Origin: Effrenium voratum | Lineage: Eukaryota > Sar > Dinophyceae > Suessiales > Symbiodiniaceae | NCBI GenBank assembly: GCA_963377175.1 | Contig: CAUJNA010000500.1 | Coordinates: 106,001 to 170,000, forward strand | Length of the DNA: 64,000 nucleotides | Direction: 5' to 3' | Shown: piece by piece, positions 48,101 to 60,800 of the stretch | How positions within the stretch are numbered: the stretch's first letter is position 1 | Layout of the letters: every line of letters starts with the position of its first letter | Position numbers and translations under genes: made by a program | Notes under the pieces: generated by a model | Seen by the model: the letters and a program-made list of their open reading frames with translations, nothing else | The model's database searches: none | Told to the model about the DNA's origin: nothing

Positions 48101-51100
48101 CACCCACCCATGTTCAATCCATTCACTCCCTCCAACCATTGCCATCAAATTTCCCCAATTGTCCACCCATATTCCATAGATTTGCCATCTTTTTCCATAC
48201 ATGTTCCATCCATTTTGGTCCATTCCTAAAAGTTTTTACCCATCTATTTCCACCCCTTTCCATTCCTTTTTTTCCCATTCAGAGTCTCCCAGGGACAACA
48301 TCCCCAGCATCCCCCGCATCACCGGCGTCATCCGCAGCAGTGTCTGCCGTGGATGCGGATGATGCAGGTGATGCCGGGGATGTTGTCCACTATGGGCACC
48401 CCCCAAACAGTGCTCGTTTTTTGACCCCGCGGGGAAATGCTACAAAAATCCACAAAAATTGCCTAAACGAATCCGCAAATCCTTCGCCCCTTATTGGCGC
48501 GGGTGCAGTGCAAAACGTATGTGCATGGTCGGAGCATGTGGGTCGGAATGGTCCGCTCATGGTCGCGGCATGGGGCGCGCGGCCATTACCGAAGGTATCC
48601 CTACCGGGTTAGGCCTAGTGTCGGCCCCCGAATCACTGGACCCACCCCCGTGGGCCGGAACTCATTCAACGCTTTCCGACGACTCTAAAGGAGTCCAAGA
48701 CAATGTTGGCATTGGGGAAGAAAAGATACATAGTAAGCTGCTCACATGGCTCGTTTTTGCACCGGTGAAAAACACGTGAAAAACACTGTGTTTTTCAACG
48801 ATTTTGTAAATTTTGGCAAAAAACGGATTCAGCCGACAATTCGTATACCCTGACTGGTAAGGGGGTTTCCACATTTTCCACGCTGACGCCCACCGAAAAC
48901 GCTGAAAAACACAGTGTTTTTCAACGTTTTTCGCGTTTTCGACGAAAACCCGCCCAAGCTTGCAAGCCATTGAAGTCTCACTGTTAAGGGGTTTTCCACA
49001 TTTTCCACGCTGACGCCCGCCAAAAACGCTGAACAACACTGTGTTTTCCACGTTTTTCACATTTTCATCACGAAAATTTGGCAACATGTTGTGGACCAAC
49101 AACACCACATCTACCCGCATCACAGCATCATCTGCATCAGTGCCTGCCATGGATGCGGATGATGCCGGTGATGCCGGGGATGTTGTCCACTATGGGCACC
49201 CCCCAAAAAGTGCTCGTTTTTTGACTCCGCGGGGAAATGCTACCAAAATCCTCAAAAATCGCCTGAACAAATCCGCAATTCCTTCGCCCCTTAGCAGCGC
49301 GGGCGCAGCGCAAAACGTATGCGCATGGTCGGCTCATGGTCGGAGCATGGTCGGAGCATGGTCGGAGCATGGTCGGCGGCATGGGGCGGACAGCCTTATA
49401 CCTGAAGGTAGCCCTACGGGCTAGGCCTTGGCCGGATTTCAACGCTTCGCGATACAGCCGGCCACCGGAGCCACAATTTTGGCAGTGAGCCCTCACTACT
49501 AGGCAGGTTTCCACATGGCTCGTTTTTGCACCGGTGAAAAACACGTGAAAAACACGGTGTTTTTCAACGATTTTGTAAATTTTGGCAAAAAACGGATTCA
49601 GCCGACAATTCGTATACCCTGACTGTTAAGGGGGTTTCCACATTTTCCACGCTGACGCCCACCGAAAACGCTGAAAAACACAGTGTTTTTCAACGTTTTT
49701 CGCGTTTTCGACGAAAACCCGACCAAGCTTGCAAGCCATTGAAGTCTCACTGTTAAGGGGTTTTCCACATGTTCCACGCTGACGCCCGCCAAAAACGCTG
49801 AAAAACACTGTGTTTTCCACGTTTTTCACATTTTCACGAAAATTGGGCAACATGTTGTGGACAACATCACCAGCATCACCCGCATCACCAGCATCATCTG
49901 CATCAGTGCCTGCCATGGATGCGGATGATGCCGGTGATGCCGGGGATGTTGTCCACTATGGGCACCCCCCAAAAAGTGCTCGTTTTTTGACTCCGCGGGG
50001 AAATGCTACCAAAATCCTCAAAAATCGCCTGAACAAATCCGCAATTCCTTCGCCCCTTAGCAGCGCGGGCGCAGCGCAAAACGTATGCGCATGGTCGGCT
50101 CATGGTCGGAGCATGGTCGGAGCATGGTCGGAGCATGGTCGGCGGCATGGGGCGGACAGCCTTATACCTGAAGGTAGCCCTACGGGCTAGGCCTTGGCCG
50201 GATTTCAACGCTTCGCGATACAGCCGGCCACCGGAGCCACAATTTTGGCAGTGAGCCCTCACTACTAGGCAGGTTTCCACATGGCTCGTTTTTGCACCGG
50301 TGAAAAACACGTGAAAAACACTGTGTTTTTCAACGATTTTGTAAATTTTGGCAAAAAACGGATTCAGCCGACAATTCGTATACCCTGACTGTTAAGGGGG
50401 TTTCCACATTTTCCACGCTGACGCCCACCGAAAACGCTGAAAAACACAGTGTTTTTCAACGTTTTTCGCGTTTTCGACGAAAACCCAACCAAGCTTGCAA
50501 GCCATTGAAGTCTCACTGTTAAGGGGTTTTCCACATTTTCCACGCTGACGCCCGCCAAAAACGCTGAAAAACACTGTGCTTTCCACATTTTCACGAAAAT
50601 TGGGCAACATGTTGTGGACAACATCACCAGCATCACCCGCATCACCAGCATCATCTGCATCAGTGCCTGCCATGGATGCGGATGATGCCGGTGATGCCGG
50701 GGATGTTGTCCACTATGGGCACCCCCCAAAAAGTGCTCGTTTTTTGACTCCGCGGGGAAATGCTACCAAAATCATCAAAAATCGCCTGAACAAATCCGCA
50801 AATCCTTCGCCCCTTAGCAGCGAGGTTTCAGAGCAAAAGTTCGGATCATGGCCGGCGCATGGTCCCCGCAGGTCGGCGGCATGGGGCGGACGGCCTTATA
50901 CCTGAAGGTAGCCCTCCGGGCTAGGCCTTCGGATTTCAACCCTTCGCGATACAGCCGGCCGGAGCCACAATTTTGGCAGTGAGCCCTCACTACTAGGCAG
51001 GTTTCCACATGGCTCGTTTTTGCACCGGTGAAAAACACGTGAAAAACACGGTGTTTTTCAACGATTTTGTAAATTTTGGCAAAAAACGGATTCAGCCGAC

Positions 51101-51535
51101 AATTCGTATACCCTGACTGTTAAGGGGGTTTCCACATTTTCCACGCTGACGCCCGCCGAAAACGCTGAAAAACACAGTGTTTTTCAACGTTTTTCGCGTT
51201 TTCGACGAAAACCCGACCAAGCTTGCAAGCCATTGAAGTCTCACTGTTAAGGGGTTTTCCACATGTTCCACGCTGACGCCCACCGAAAACGCTGAAAAAC
51301 ACAGTGTTTTTCAACGTTTTTCGCGTTTTCGACGAAAACCCGACCAAGCTTGCAAGCCATTGAAGTCTCACTGTTAAGGGGTTTTCCACATTTTCCACGC
51401 TGACGCCCGCCAAAATCGCTGAAAAACACTGTGTTTTCCACGTTTTTCACATTTTCACGAAAATTGGGCAACATGTTGTGGACAACATCCCCAGCATCAC
51501 CCACATCACCAGCATCATCTGCATCAGTGCAGAGT
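45191..51535. repeat. Satellite array, ~0.75-kb and ~1.4-kb units
   Basis: Taking CATGGCTCGTTTTTGCACC as marker, copies start at 45215, 45957, 47332, 48745, 49514, 50280 and 51008, giving spacings of 742, 1375, 1413, 769, 766 and 728 bp. Each unit has aaacacggtgtttttcaacg, two gttaaggggg/gttttccacattttccacgctgac blocks, and a long hairpin (for example 45560-45655) around GATGATGCCGGTGATGCCGGGGATG. The 1.4-kb units contain an extra ~620-bp piece with ccattttccatcc repeats (46690-46890, 48090-48270) and a second hairpin. Repeated ORFs of about 96 codons (for example DADDAGDAGDVVH on both strands) are repeat by-products. Units at 47.8-48.7 kb carry more changes than the rest. Confidence 0.92.
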
Positions 51536-51589
51536 TGCGGCAATCAGGGGTCCAAAATTGGAGTGTCCGGTGACGACTAAAATGACGCT

Positions 51590-52195
51590 TAAATTCCAGG
51601 TCACCTTGTCCCACAGCCATATATACTGCAAACTGGTCGTGACGCCTGAAATCTAAAATGGCGCTCAAAATCCGACTGGCAGCAACCAGCAAGTGACGAC
51701 TAAAATCCGACTGACTTTTAAAATGGCGCTCAAAATCCGACTGCAGGGCAATATACCGGGCAATGTGCAAATGTGCGAATTGCACTAGTAATAAAAGCGT
51801 TATTCAAACTCTGATGACGGCATGTTCGGGCTGACTCCTAAAAAGCCGCTGACATTTAAAGTGGCGCTCTAATTCCGACCCAGCCACGTCCTGGATGACG
51901 TCTAAAATGCGACTGACGTTTAAAACGGCGCTGCAATTCTGACCCAGGCATGTCCTGGATGACGTCTAAAATGCAGCTGACATCTAAAATGGCGCTTTAA
52001 TTGCGACCCAGACATGTCCCGGACGACGTCTAAAATGCCTCTGACAGTTTAAATGGCGCTTCAATTCCGACCCAGGCATGTCCTGGACGACGCCTAAAAT
52101 GCCTCTGACATTTCAAATGGCGCTCAAAATCACACACAGGCAGGTCTGCGCTGCCACCTAAAATGCCAGTGACGTTTTAAATGGCGCTCGAATTC
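51590..52195. repeat. ~70-bp minisatellite
   Basis: About eight units with ctgacatttaaaatggcgct, then aattccgacccaggcatgtcctgga, then gacgtctaaaatg, with 10-25% variation. Confidence 0.85.
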
Positions 52196-53818
52196 TAAAG
52201 CTTCGGGACATGTCGTCATCCCCGGCAGCCGGGAAACGGCTGTCTGGACCAAGAAGGGGGGGGGGTTGGCAGCTATCCATGGAGCGGCCGAAAGCGGAAA
52301 TCGCGGAAAGGGGGGGTGGTTTTGGGTCCGGGGGATGACCTTTTACCTTTCTGGACCAAGACTAGGGGGGGGGGGCTCTCCACAAAATGTAGATCCTTAA
52401 AAAGGCGGGGGCAAAGGTCCGCCTACTGGTGGTCATTCTTAGCTTCTGCTGGACCGAGTGATAGAATACTTTATCTCACTGCCAGCGTCAACTAGCATCC
52501 GTTGGTGCCACCGTCAGAGGAAAGAGGTGCATTTAAGCGATGATCAGCGGATGATCATATTTGGGCTGAAGCTTAACACCACGATACATTTTCCCTCGTT
52601 TCTCGAGGCAGCGATTTTGTTGTTCTGTAGCGACGCGAGAAGGAGCCGAACTTTGCCGGCCCTAGCACCATCAAGCGCCTGGCCGGGCCAAAAGCCTGAG
52701 ACCATTTCTACATGCCCATTTTGGGTTGTAGAAGTGGCTCTGTTTCCAGGCTCGCTGAATCTCACCTGAGACAGAGGTCCAAGTTGCCGTCAGGGTGAAC
52801 AACCTCTTCAGAGACTCCACCTCGGGAGTCGCCAGCCAAGCCTCTTGCATCTCTTCTTGTTGGGGTGTGTGAAACCCTTCTGATTTCCAGACAAAGCTTG
52901 CGTTTAGGTTTAGGTTCTTGCGCGCAAGGGGTATGTGTCGAAAAGGATAGATCAGATTCCCCCTATTTGGCGGTTTGGAGGTTAAGGGGCAGCTCTCCGT
53001 TTACCCTGTACAAGAATCAAATCCAAGCCAACATTCTAAACCACCAATTGAGGGTTACCTGACCTTCGGTTTCTCTTCAGACCAGCCCCAGGAGAGGTAC
53101 CCTTACTTCCCCCCCTCCTTTTAGGGGATGCTATGTCAAATGCAACCGAAGCCTGGCATTGGCCACCAAGTGGCCGTGAGCGCATGTTGCTTGCGAAGCT
53201 ACCCCACCCGGGTCCAAAGAACCTGAGCAACCAAAAGCGGAGCTGAGGTTTGGTTTGAGCAAAAGGGCTAAGGTTCATATGGGTTTCTTTTTTGCGGGTA
53301 CCCTTTTGGGGTTGCTCGACAGGAAAACAACTAGACCACGGTTGGCCCGAAAGCAGAACATCGCAAGCGAGGTCGGCCCAACGCTGCAGGATGCGTTCTT
53401 TTTCCCTACACGAAGGCGACATCCCAGCTCCAAGCTGAAACTTGGCCACCGCAAACGCTCGCGCCTGCTTTCTTAATGGGGCGAGCATAAGAGCACCCTT
53501 TTATCGTCTCAGCGAAGTGTAAAGAGCACGTCAGGGCCAAAACTTGCCAAGCCAAGTCTCTTCATGCCATTGAAGCATGAAGTGGAGCAAGGCGTCACCT
53601 GCAAGCAGGCTTCAGTTGTCAAACTCCTCTTGTGCTCCACGTGAGAATTCAGGGCACTTGGTCACATGATACTATCTAGGCACGGCGCCTTTTCTCGTCG
53701 CCTGAAATATATCAATGAAGCAGCATGGCTGGCATCTCTATATGTGACTGGAAGGTGTTGCGCAGCCATCACCCCGTGAGAACACGTCAAAGTCTGCCCA
53801 CACCCTTTCTGGCGTGTG
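52196..53818. other. Spacer, nothing recognised
   Basis: Three G-tracts (52257-52268, 52310-52318, 52362-52373) and otherwise unique sequence. ORFs up to 150 codons exist on both strands but none shows motifs or coding-like composition. Confidence 0.5.
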
Positions 53819-56800
53819 TCACTGGAAACTAGAAAGACCTACTCGCAAGCGCTTCCGCTCAGTCTCGGCAACATCATCCGCCTGGACGGTCGCCAAAGAC
53901 CGCTTTCGCACCACTGCTGCTGGCCGCCCCCGGCTTCCAGTTCCTCGCATGGCGCTCTTCGTCCCTGCCGGCTCACCACCGCCCTCAACTGTTTGCAAGA
54001 GGCCCGCATTCACTAAGGACGAGCATGCCGAGGAAATCTTGGATGCCAAGTTGGCGCGATACCAGTGGTGACGTTTGTTCTTGAACCAGTCCCGGATATC
54101 TTTGGCAGTGAAAGGCTCATGGCTGGGTGCCTTCGACAGGATCTGCTGCTTCAGCACGTCGTCCTGCTCCAGAGGCTCCAGGTCATCTTCCGGCGCCGCG
54201 AACACCACCTCGCCCGGCTGCTCCACACACTTGTCACCCTGCTTGAGCTTGGAATCCTGCCGAGAAGCCCAGTACACAAAAAGTGCAACTACCAAAGTTT
54301 GCAGCTGAAACACGAACAGAGCAACGACAGGAAGCCACACAGTCCTCCATGAAGGCTTGCGCAAATCGATAGAAAGCGAAATGGACTTCTATCTGCCGAC
54401 GCCATTTTCGCAGAGCCACAGTGAACTCATCCATGCTGATAAACCTCCTTTCTGTCTGGCCCTTGGAAACGGACTGACAAAGGAATTGGTGAACGCGCAT
54501 AGTCTTGTGTGCATCACGAAGGATGTCAGAATGGAAAAACTGCAGTTTTGTCTTGTAGACAGCCGGCAGAGGCAAAGACGACACAGCGTCGTCAATGGCT
54601 TGCTTGGCAGCCCTATACATGGAAAGTGCGTAGCCGTCCAACACAATCTTCTGGGCTCGGCCTGGGGTTGTGAAATTCTTGTGCATGAAATCGTGCAAGC
54701 GTTGAATCGCAGCCTCGCTGGACGCTGAGCGCTGCAGGTCTTGGATCTCGTGGTCAGTGAAGACCCAGACTTGTCTTATCCTCTTCTGGAAGCCGGCACC
54801 TTGGGCAGGAGAATCTGCTCGCAAACTTGCACCTGGCCTGCCACCTTGAGGAGGAAGTTGTACTGAGACAAGGTCATCTTGCCTTGGCCCGTGGCCGGAC
54901 CATCGTGTTCACATTGAGTCCAGGTGTTTAACTTCGCAGGCGCCAAGAAATGAAGGCCACAGTCCTTATCCGAGTATTTGGTTAGGAAGGTGTTCGCGGC
55001 CTCGTCGGAGCTGATGGCGCATCTCTCTTGCAAGGACAGACGCACACCTTTTGTTGTACAGTCTGTGTTCATGACTTGGGCAGAGGCAAAGATCTCGGTC
55101 GCCTCAGGCGAGGTCAGCATCCAATCATCTGAGGCTCGGACGAGGTGGCTCTTCCTGGTCGAGCTGGCGCTGCCCACCATAACAGGAGATGCTGGGCTGA
55201 TGGAATGCCCTGAGTCATCCTCATGCTGCAAGGTCGTGCCAGGTGCTTCCAGAAAGCCAATGTTGGCTTCGATGACGGCCAGAAGCGCCTCTGACGACAA
55301 GCCTTTTTTTTTGGCGACGGTGTCCACGGCAACGGCAAAGGGCTCTGCCGTCATCGTGCGCAGGTCAAAGTCCACGTCTGCTGCCACGGTTCGGTGGTGA
55401 CCTGTAGCCTGGTAAGCACTCACGACCCAGGACTTGACACTGTCGTAGATTTGCTGCTTGTTGCCCAGTCCTTGGAAAAGCCGATCTGGGAAAACAACCT
55501 GCTGCAGACTCTCCCCTTCCACAGCCTCCGACATGGTCACTAGCATTTTGTCGAAGGGGTCTTCCTGCATGGACCCCGCCTGCTGCTGCTGCAAGGCATC
55601 CTCAAAGCAAACACCTCGGCGAGCACAAGTTGCCGCTGCCGCTTGTGTTGGAGTGAGCTGCGTGTCTGATTCGCTACAGGCCCTCGGGGCGCTGGTGGGG
55701 GTTGAGTCCACCTCTGTTACGGGGACATCCGCTGCGGGCCCAAGTCGCGCAAACCTCACGCCTTTGAAGTGGAGCAGCACCAGGAGGGAATGAAAGTAGC
55801 AATCTCCCTGGTCACGAACCTGGTCCAGAGCCGCCGCAGTACCTCGTGAAGCCACCGAGGACACCATGTCTCTCCAGCGCACATGGCCCCGACCAACGGG
55901 GACAGATGAGAACTGATCGGCAGTGAGAAGTGGCATGAAGTGCGAGCCGCTGCAGGATGGACCCATGGTGTTGTCGACGCCGCCATGCACGAGCACCGCC
56001 TCTGCGTCTGCGTCAGGCACTTGAAAGTCGGCGTCCCGGAAAAAGGCCGCCGGCACGCAGACGAGGCATTTTACGACCTCTGCCCTCATCGCCTCCCAGT
56101 CCGAGCTACTGCCCCAGCTTGGTGTGCTGGAACTGCGCTCTGTCCCCAGGTAGGCATCATCACCTAAAGCACGCGCCAGGCAGGAGCGGAGAAGCCGAAT
56201 ACCTTGTTCGTGATCAACGCCGCACAGGGGCATGCTAGAGAACCGCTCCTTCTCACGACTGCTAGGCGGCAGCTCGGGCGACGCACAATGGCCAGGCGTA
56301 GTGAGCTGTGCGTCTGATTCGCTACAGGCCCTCGGGGCGCTGTTAGGGGTTGAGTCCAAGTGATCAACTCCGCACAGGGGCATGCCAGAGAACCGCTCCT
56401 TCTCACGACTGCTAGGCGGCAGCCTGGGCGACTCGCAATGGCCAGGCGTTGAGTGCAGGCTGTCCGTCCGCTGCGCTGGCGACACCGAGGGGTAGCCCGA
56501 GTCACAGGACGCAGGAAGAAAGCTGGCGATGGCCTGCTGGTTCTCGACCTCCCCAGCACCCAAGTTAGCCAGCATCCTTTCCAGCTCAGGTGTGTCGGGC
56601 TCACCCTTTGGGGGGCGTGTCTTGGGCGTGCAAAGGCCAGCTGCAACTTCACGGTCATCATCCAGCGGGCTGGCGTTGTCACTATCAGCCAGCTGGAATG
56701 GTGTTTTGATTATAATTGGGTATAGGATTGGACTTCTTTTTTTTAATTGTTATTAAAGTTTTTAAATTTTATTTGTATATTGTGTATACTGATCGTTCGT

Positions 56801-57079
56801 TAGGGATAGATCAGCCAGCTGGCTTCCTTCTAGCACAGCTTCGCCCAAGGGCTCAGGAGACGGCATTGCGGCCTGTTGTCTAGAACTGTCCCTGAAAAAC
56901 CGGCTAGGCTTTGCCTTCCAATGACTGCGGTGTGCATCATAGACAAGGTGCCTGGTCGCCGGACTCAGCGACTGGCAACGGCACACAGCGGATCGGCTGA
57001 GCCTTGCATGCAGAGAAATTGCAAACGCTCCGCGCCTTGCTTCCTGACATTGCGAAGTCCCCGCGGTCCCTCGGCCCAA
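53819..57079 (-). CDS. Multi-exon gene of unknown function (~0.95-1.0 k aa)
   Basis: Proposed exons on the minus strand: 57079 (or ATG 56866, MPSPEPLGE) to 56823, 56822/56696 to 54833, 54785 to 54339, 54256 to 53819. Three interruptions are bridged: an insertion between direct repeats (56684-56822), a 47-bp GT-AG intron (54786-54832) and an 82-bp GT-AG intron (54257-54338). Each restores one continuous frame. The second exon contains two copies of a ~50-residue Ser/Pro-rich repeat (SSREKERFS.MPLCGVDH) and a segment LDQVRDQGDCYFHSLLVLL. Exon 3 is helical and basic (KWRRQIEVHFAFYRFAQAF). The last exon has a possible winged-helix stretch (KDIRDWFKNKRHHWYRANLA). I do not recognise the family. It has the same orientation as the two genes upstream and could belong to the same mobile element. 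Confidence 0.5.
54257..54338 (-). other. Intron, 82 bp, GT-AG
   Basis: Donor GTGGCTTCC after codon TGT, acceptor TCGGCAG before GATTCC; phase 0. It joins FMEDC to DSKLKQGD and restores the frame of the last exon. Acceptor AG followed by G is usual in dinoflagellates. Confidence 0.6.
54786..54832 (-). other. Intron, 47 bp, GT-AG
   Basis: Donor CAG/GTGCAAG, acceptor GCTTCCAG/AAG, with a pyrimidine stretch TTCTCCTGCCC between; phase 0. Its removal joins the frame ending VAGQ to KRIRQVWVF. It is short, and a plain frameshift is the alternative. Confidence 0.5.
56205..56465. repeat. In-gene tandem duplication (~155 bp)
   Basis: gccgcacaggggcatgctag ... caatggccaggcgt occurs at about 56217-56302 and 56372-56454. 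A third partial copy (tctgattcgctacaggccct) is at about 55664. It gives the repeated Ser/Pro-rich peptide of the surrounding gene. Confidence 0.8.
56684..56822 (-). mobile_element. Intron-like AT-rich insertion A, flanked by 13-bp direct repeats
   Basis: ATCAGCCAGCTGG at 56684-56696 and 56810-56822 flanks 113 bp of AT-rich sequence. On the coding (minus) strand the insert is A-rich, with AAAAAAAAGAAG. Deleting the insert plus one repeat gives EGSQLAD followed by SDNASPLDDD without loss of frame; reading through the insert meets a stop. The conventional GT-AG choice is not available at equivalent positions (CT-AG is), so it is either a non-canonical intron or an unspliced insertion. Confidence 0.65.
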
Positions 57080-57808
57080 GGCAATTGGCGCCCACCCCTA
57101 ACCTTAACCTGAGCTACACACAGCAGGGCGAGCTGTCGCCTCGGCTCTTGGCTCTGCTATGAGGAAATAAGAAACCAAAAGGCACACGTGTGGTAATCCC
57201 CTCTCTTTGATTTATGCTTCGGCTCTCCCATGCGTGTGCTCGTGGCTTGCTGATCTAGTTACAGTCGAGGGTACAGGATCATAGCAGTGGCTAAACGGGA
57301 AAATGGTGAGACATCGGAGTACTGAAACTGAATTTGTCAGAGCCAGGTTTGTAGCAGAGGGGCTCTAAACGCGAACAGCGCCAAAAAGTTCAAATGGGAC
57401 AGCAAGCTGCGTTAACTGCGCCCATGCCTGTCCGCGAAAAGCAGGCACACAGACGCACACACACACACAGACACACACACACACACACACCCGAGCTCAA
57501 CACCTGCAGCGTCTCACACGCACGCAGGATCTCCGGGAGTCTCTTAAAGTCCGTCGGTGTCGCCAACCAGCCGTCCTTGGAAGCGACGAAACGTAGTAGG
57601 TTGGGAGCTATCATCTGCTGCATTGTGATGGCTGCTCAGGCCTCACCTCCATAGCCGACTGACAATTCTTCTTTAACAGTCGCACGGCTTTTTTACGACA
57701 GGCCACGCGACCGAAACGTAGCATCCAGGCCATGCAAGTGAGACCGCAGGCACAGCGCTGGAGTCACGCGCATTTGACAGCAGCCAAGTGGCTGCCGCTG
57801 CCGTTGTG
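57080..57808. other. Intergenic region with (CA)n at 57447-57490
   Basis: Spacer between two minus-strand genes, containing a CA microsatellite. No promoter motif can be supported; dinoflagellates seldom have TATA boxes. Confidence 0.6.
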
Positions 57809-60800
57809 TCAAGCAAGGCTTCGGGCCGAGTAAGTCGGCAAAGATCTCGCTGCGCACAGCTGCAAAATTTTGTCGCGCAGGACAGCGCCGCCCACTGCAG
57901 GAAATCCTTGGCTTTGAGGAAAGCGGGAAATGCCGAGCTCCATTGCAAGAGCCTGCCAGCTGAGGCCCAGTGGCCGCAAATCAAAAACACGAGATACGAA
58001 CGCCACGTCCATGCTCGCGCAGCCTTCCAAATAGCTTCCTATGGCTGGATGCAAGTCAGGATCGATGGCGTGTAGATAGGATGATACGCTGTTTGCTGGT
58101 ATAGCAAGTTTGGCGGCGCCGGCAACTTCTGCAACACCGTGCGCAAGCCCCTGATGCTGCGCGCTCCCGGTCGGGCCAAACAGCAGCAGGACCCCTGGCT
58201 GGCACCACCTCATCTGATTTCCCGCATGCTTTCGGTACCTTTGTGTTTCTACAAACTTCCGACCGTCCGCCAAAGCCGTGCTCCAAATCGGGCTCAGCAT
58301 GCGGCGGCGCACCATGACCGGGTCCATGGCAGGTAGATGTACGCCTGTCAGGGGCGGCGCTGGCGAGGGCAGATTACTCTCACCCCACGCATTCTCAAAG
58401 TGTCTTCCTCTGCAGCTCACAGCAGGCTGTTGGAGGCGCAGCATAGAGGCAGGACCGCCAAACTCTGCAGCCCGCTCCAAGTTGCTTGCAGGGGGCGGGG
58501 CCCGCGCGGCTGTCTTGGCCTGGGGATGGGCTTGGGCAGAACGCGTCGCAGACGCAGGCTTGATAGGCGCCGCGGAAGCAGCAAGTTCATTGAGCAAATG
58601 CGAGCCGCCCTCCGGGTCCTCTGCCAGTTGCTGGCCGATGGAGAACATCATGTCTGCCCGCTCCGCAAGCAAAGCATCTCCTCGTGTCCAGGATGGAAGG
58701 TTGAATCGATGAAAATGGCTATAGGTCAGCCGCAAAAAACAAAGATCAGACAAGAACTCAAACCATGTGCGCCCAACCTTGCGCGAGTTCCGTGGAAAGC
58801 ACTGCTGTGCCTGCGCCCAGAGGCGCTCCACTGAGACAGTCCCAGTCTGCAAGGGAAGCTTGGCTTTGTGCATCAGTAATGCAATTTGTCGCCACTGCCA
58901 CAGGCCTCGTATCCGCACAGGGGCAAGCAAGCGCTTGTAGTGAAGCTTCACCTTCTTTGTCATTATGGGCCGCGCTTTTCGTAGAAAAGTTTGCCGCGTG
59001 CGCTGGCTTGAAGGTGCGTTGCGCAGGATGCGCGCACCCAAGCGCTTCCCAGGCTTCTGCAACTTCCTGGGCACAGAGTACCAGCGCCGGAGTCGGAGAA
59101 CTTCCAATCGAAAAGCTTTCTTGGACTGATAGTTGTGGAACCCTGCCAGGTCAGACAACTCCACACCTAGACGCTTAGCTAAACGCGCAGCAACGCCCCG
59201 CGGCGGCAAGCAACCGGCAACCTGAAGCCAAGCCCGATCCTGCAAGACTGTGGGGATCTGCAAAAACTGAGTGACCTCAGCAACGACATCCTTGGTCAGC
59301 AAGGCTTTCCAGGCATCAACTCTCATTGAAACTCCGTCCTTCAAACACTGCTGAGCTGGTTCTGTGAGCTGGGTTGCGGCCGGCTGCGACGTTGACTCCT
59401 TGCTCCGCTGCAGGGGCGGGGAGCTGAGGCGCAGCAAAGCATCCTCGTGGTCATGGTAGAAGTCCGCAAAGTCGAAGCTCAAGCACGACAGAGCTCGTCG
59501 AAGGTTTATGATGTCGTGGCGGGGGTCGCCGCACACCAGCGTGGCATTGCCTGCGGCCAGTTGCTTGGGCGGCACGGCAGACACATGACTCGCAGTGTCC
59601 AGAGCCACGCGCTGAGCTTTCCACACGCAGAGTCCACGCGCTGAGCGTTGTTGGATGGTGGGGGTGGTGTGGGTTATTTTTTTGTTATATATTTGAGTTT
59701 TATTGTTTTTTTTCATGATTGTTTTTTTTTTTTTTGTTTTCTTTTTTTTTTCGCTGAGCTTTCCACACGTTGTCATACACCCTTGACCATAGCAAGCGGT
59801 GTTTGCCATAAGTGTCAGTGCAGTGAGCAACAGGCCTGGACTCTTCGATGCTCAGGCCGAACTCCTGCCTGACATCCCGCGCATACTCCAAATCCGGCCT
59901 AAGATCTGCTTTCTGCTCCTCAAAGGATTCTCCAGCACTGAGCACGAATGGCTTCAGCAAACTTCTTGTTTGGTCGTTGGGATGCTAGGATATTAGTTTC
60001 GCGTGTCGGTTTGTTGTTCTTCCCGTCCAACCCACACCACCAGGACACAGGAATAAGGGAGCATGGTGGTACCAGTGGCAGCATCCCTACTAATCCCTTA
60101 ACTTTCTCTTTTTCTCTCCTTCACCCGGGACGCCAAATCAAAGTGCCCATCCCCTCGGATAACAGCAAAATTGTATATGGCCTGGCGACTCGTCATTGCG
60201 GCAACTCTGTCCTTGACAAAGCGCGCAAAGGCCCTTTCAGCCAGAGCTCGCAGCTCATAGTCTGTGGGAATGGCTAGGACAGATGACGCCCAAATGTCTG
60301 GGGCAGGCACCAAGCTATGCTGCGCGCGCGCGAGCAATGTGCTGGAGAAAAGGGTCATGATCTGGCGCCGCGCGTGCCGGCTATTCAGCCCGCACTGCAG
60401 GCTTTGAAGAAGAAATAGCAGAAACTCCTTAGTGACATACAGCCCTCTCCGCATGTGAGCCGGCAGCTCTATGATTAGGGCCTTGGGGCAGACCCGGAGC
60501 ACGTCTGCTGGCCGGGCTGACCACACCGGGCAAGGAGCCTTTCTTGTCTTGCACGTCCGGCAGAAACGCCGCCGCATGTCCAGCTGCTGCGGAAAAGGGA
60601 AAGACAAGAGAAAATCAGGCTTGCCAGCCGCTACCTTGGCTTGCAGAGTGTGGCTGGGATAGCACCGCAGGTGCTCCACGGCCTCGGCTGCTAACACGAC
60701 CACTACCTCGCTCTGTCTGGCATGCGGCGTGGCCAAACCTTGCTCGCCTCCTTCGCTGCAAGCGGCGGCAGCCTTGCACAAGCCAGCCCAGGCATCCAGC

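Noticed and set aside
45299..51543. Recurring ~96-codon minus ORFs and ~126-codon plus ORFs
   Set aside because: They recur with the satellite unit on both strands, lack coding character and carry the hairpin sequence as DADDAGDAGD.
53036..53488. 150-codon minus-strand ORF
   Set aside because: No motif, no splice partners and no coding-like composition.
54240..54364. Membrane segment (VVALFVFQLQTLVVALFVYW) at the start of a 181-codon ORF
   Set aside because: This stretch is better explained as the translated 82-bp intron 54257-54338.
55810..55860. Papain-like active site in RDQGDCYFHS
   Set aside because: Only DQG-C matches; the CWAF context and the later His/Asn regions are not found.
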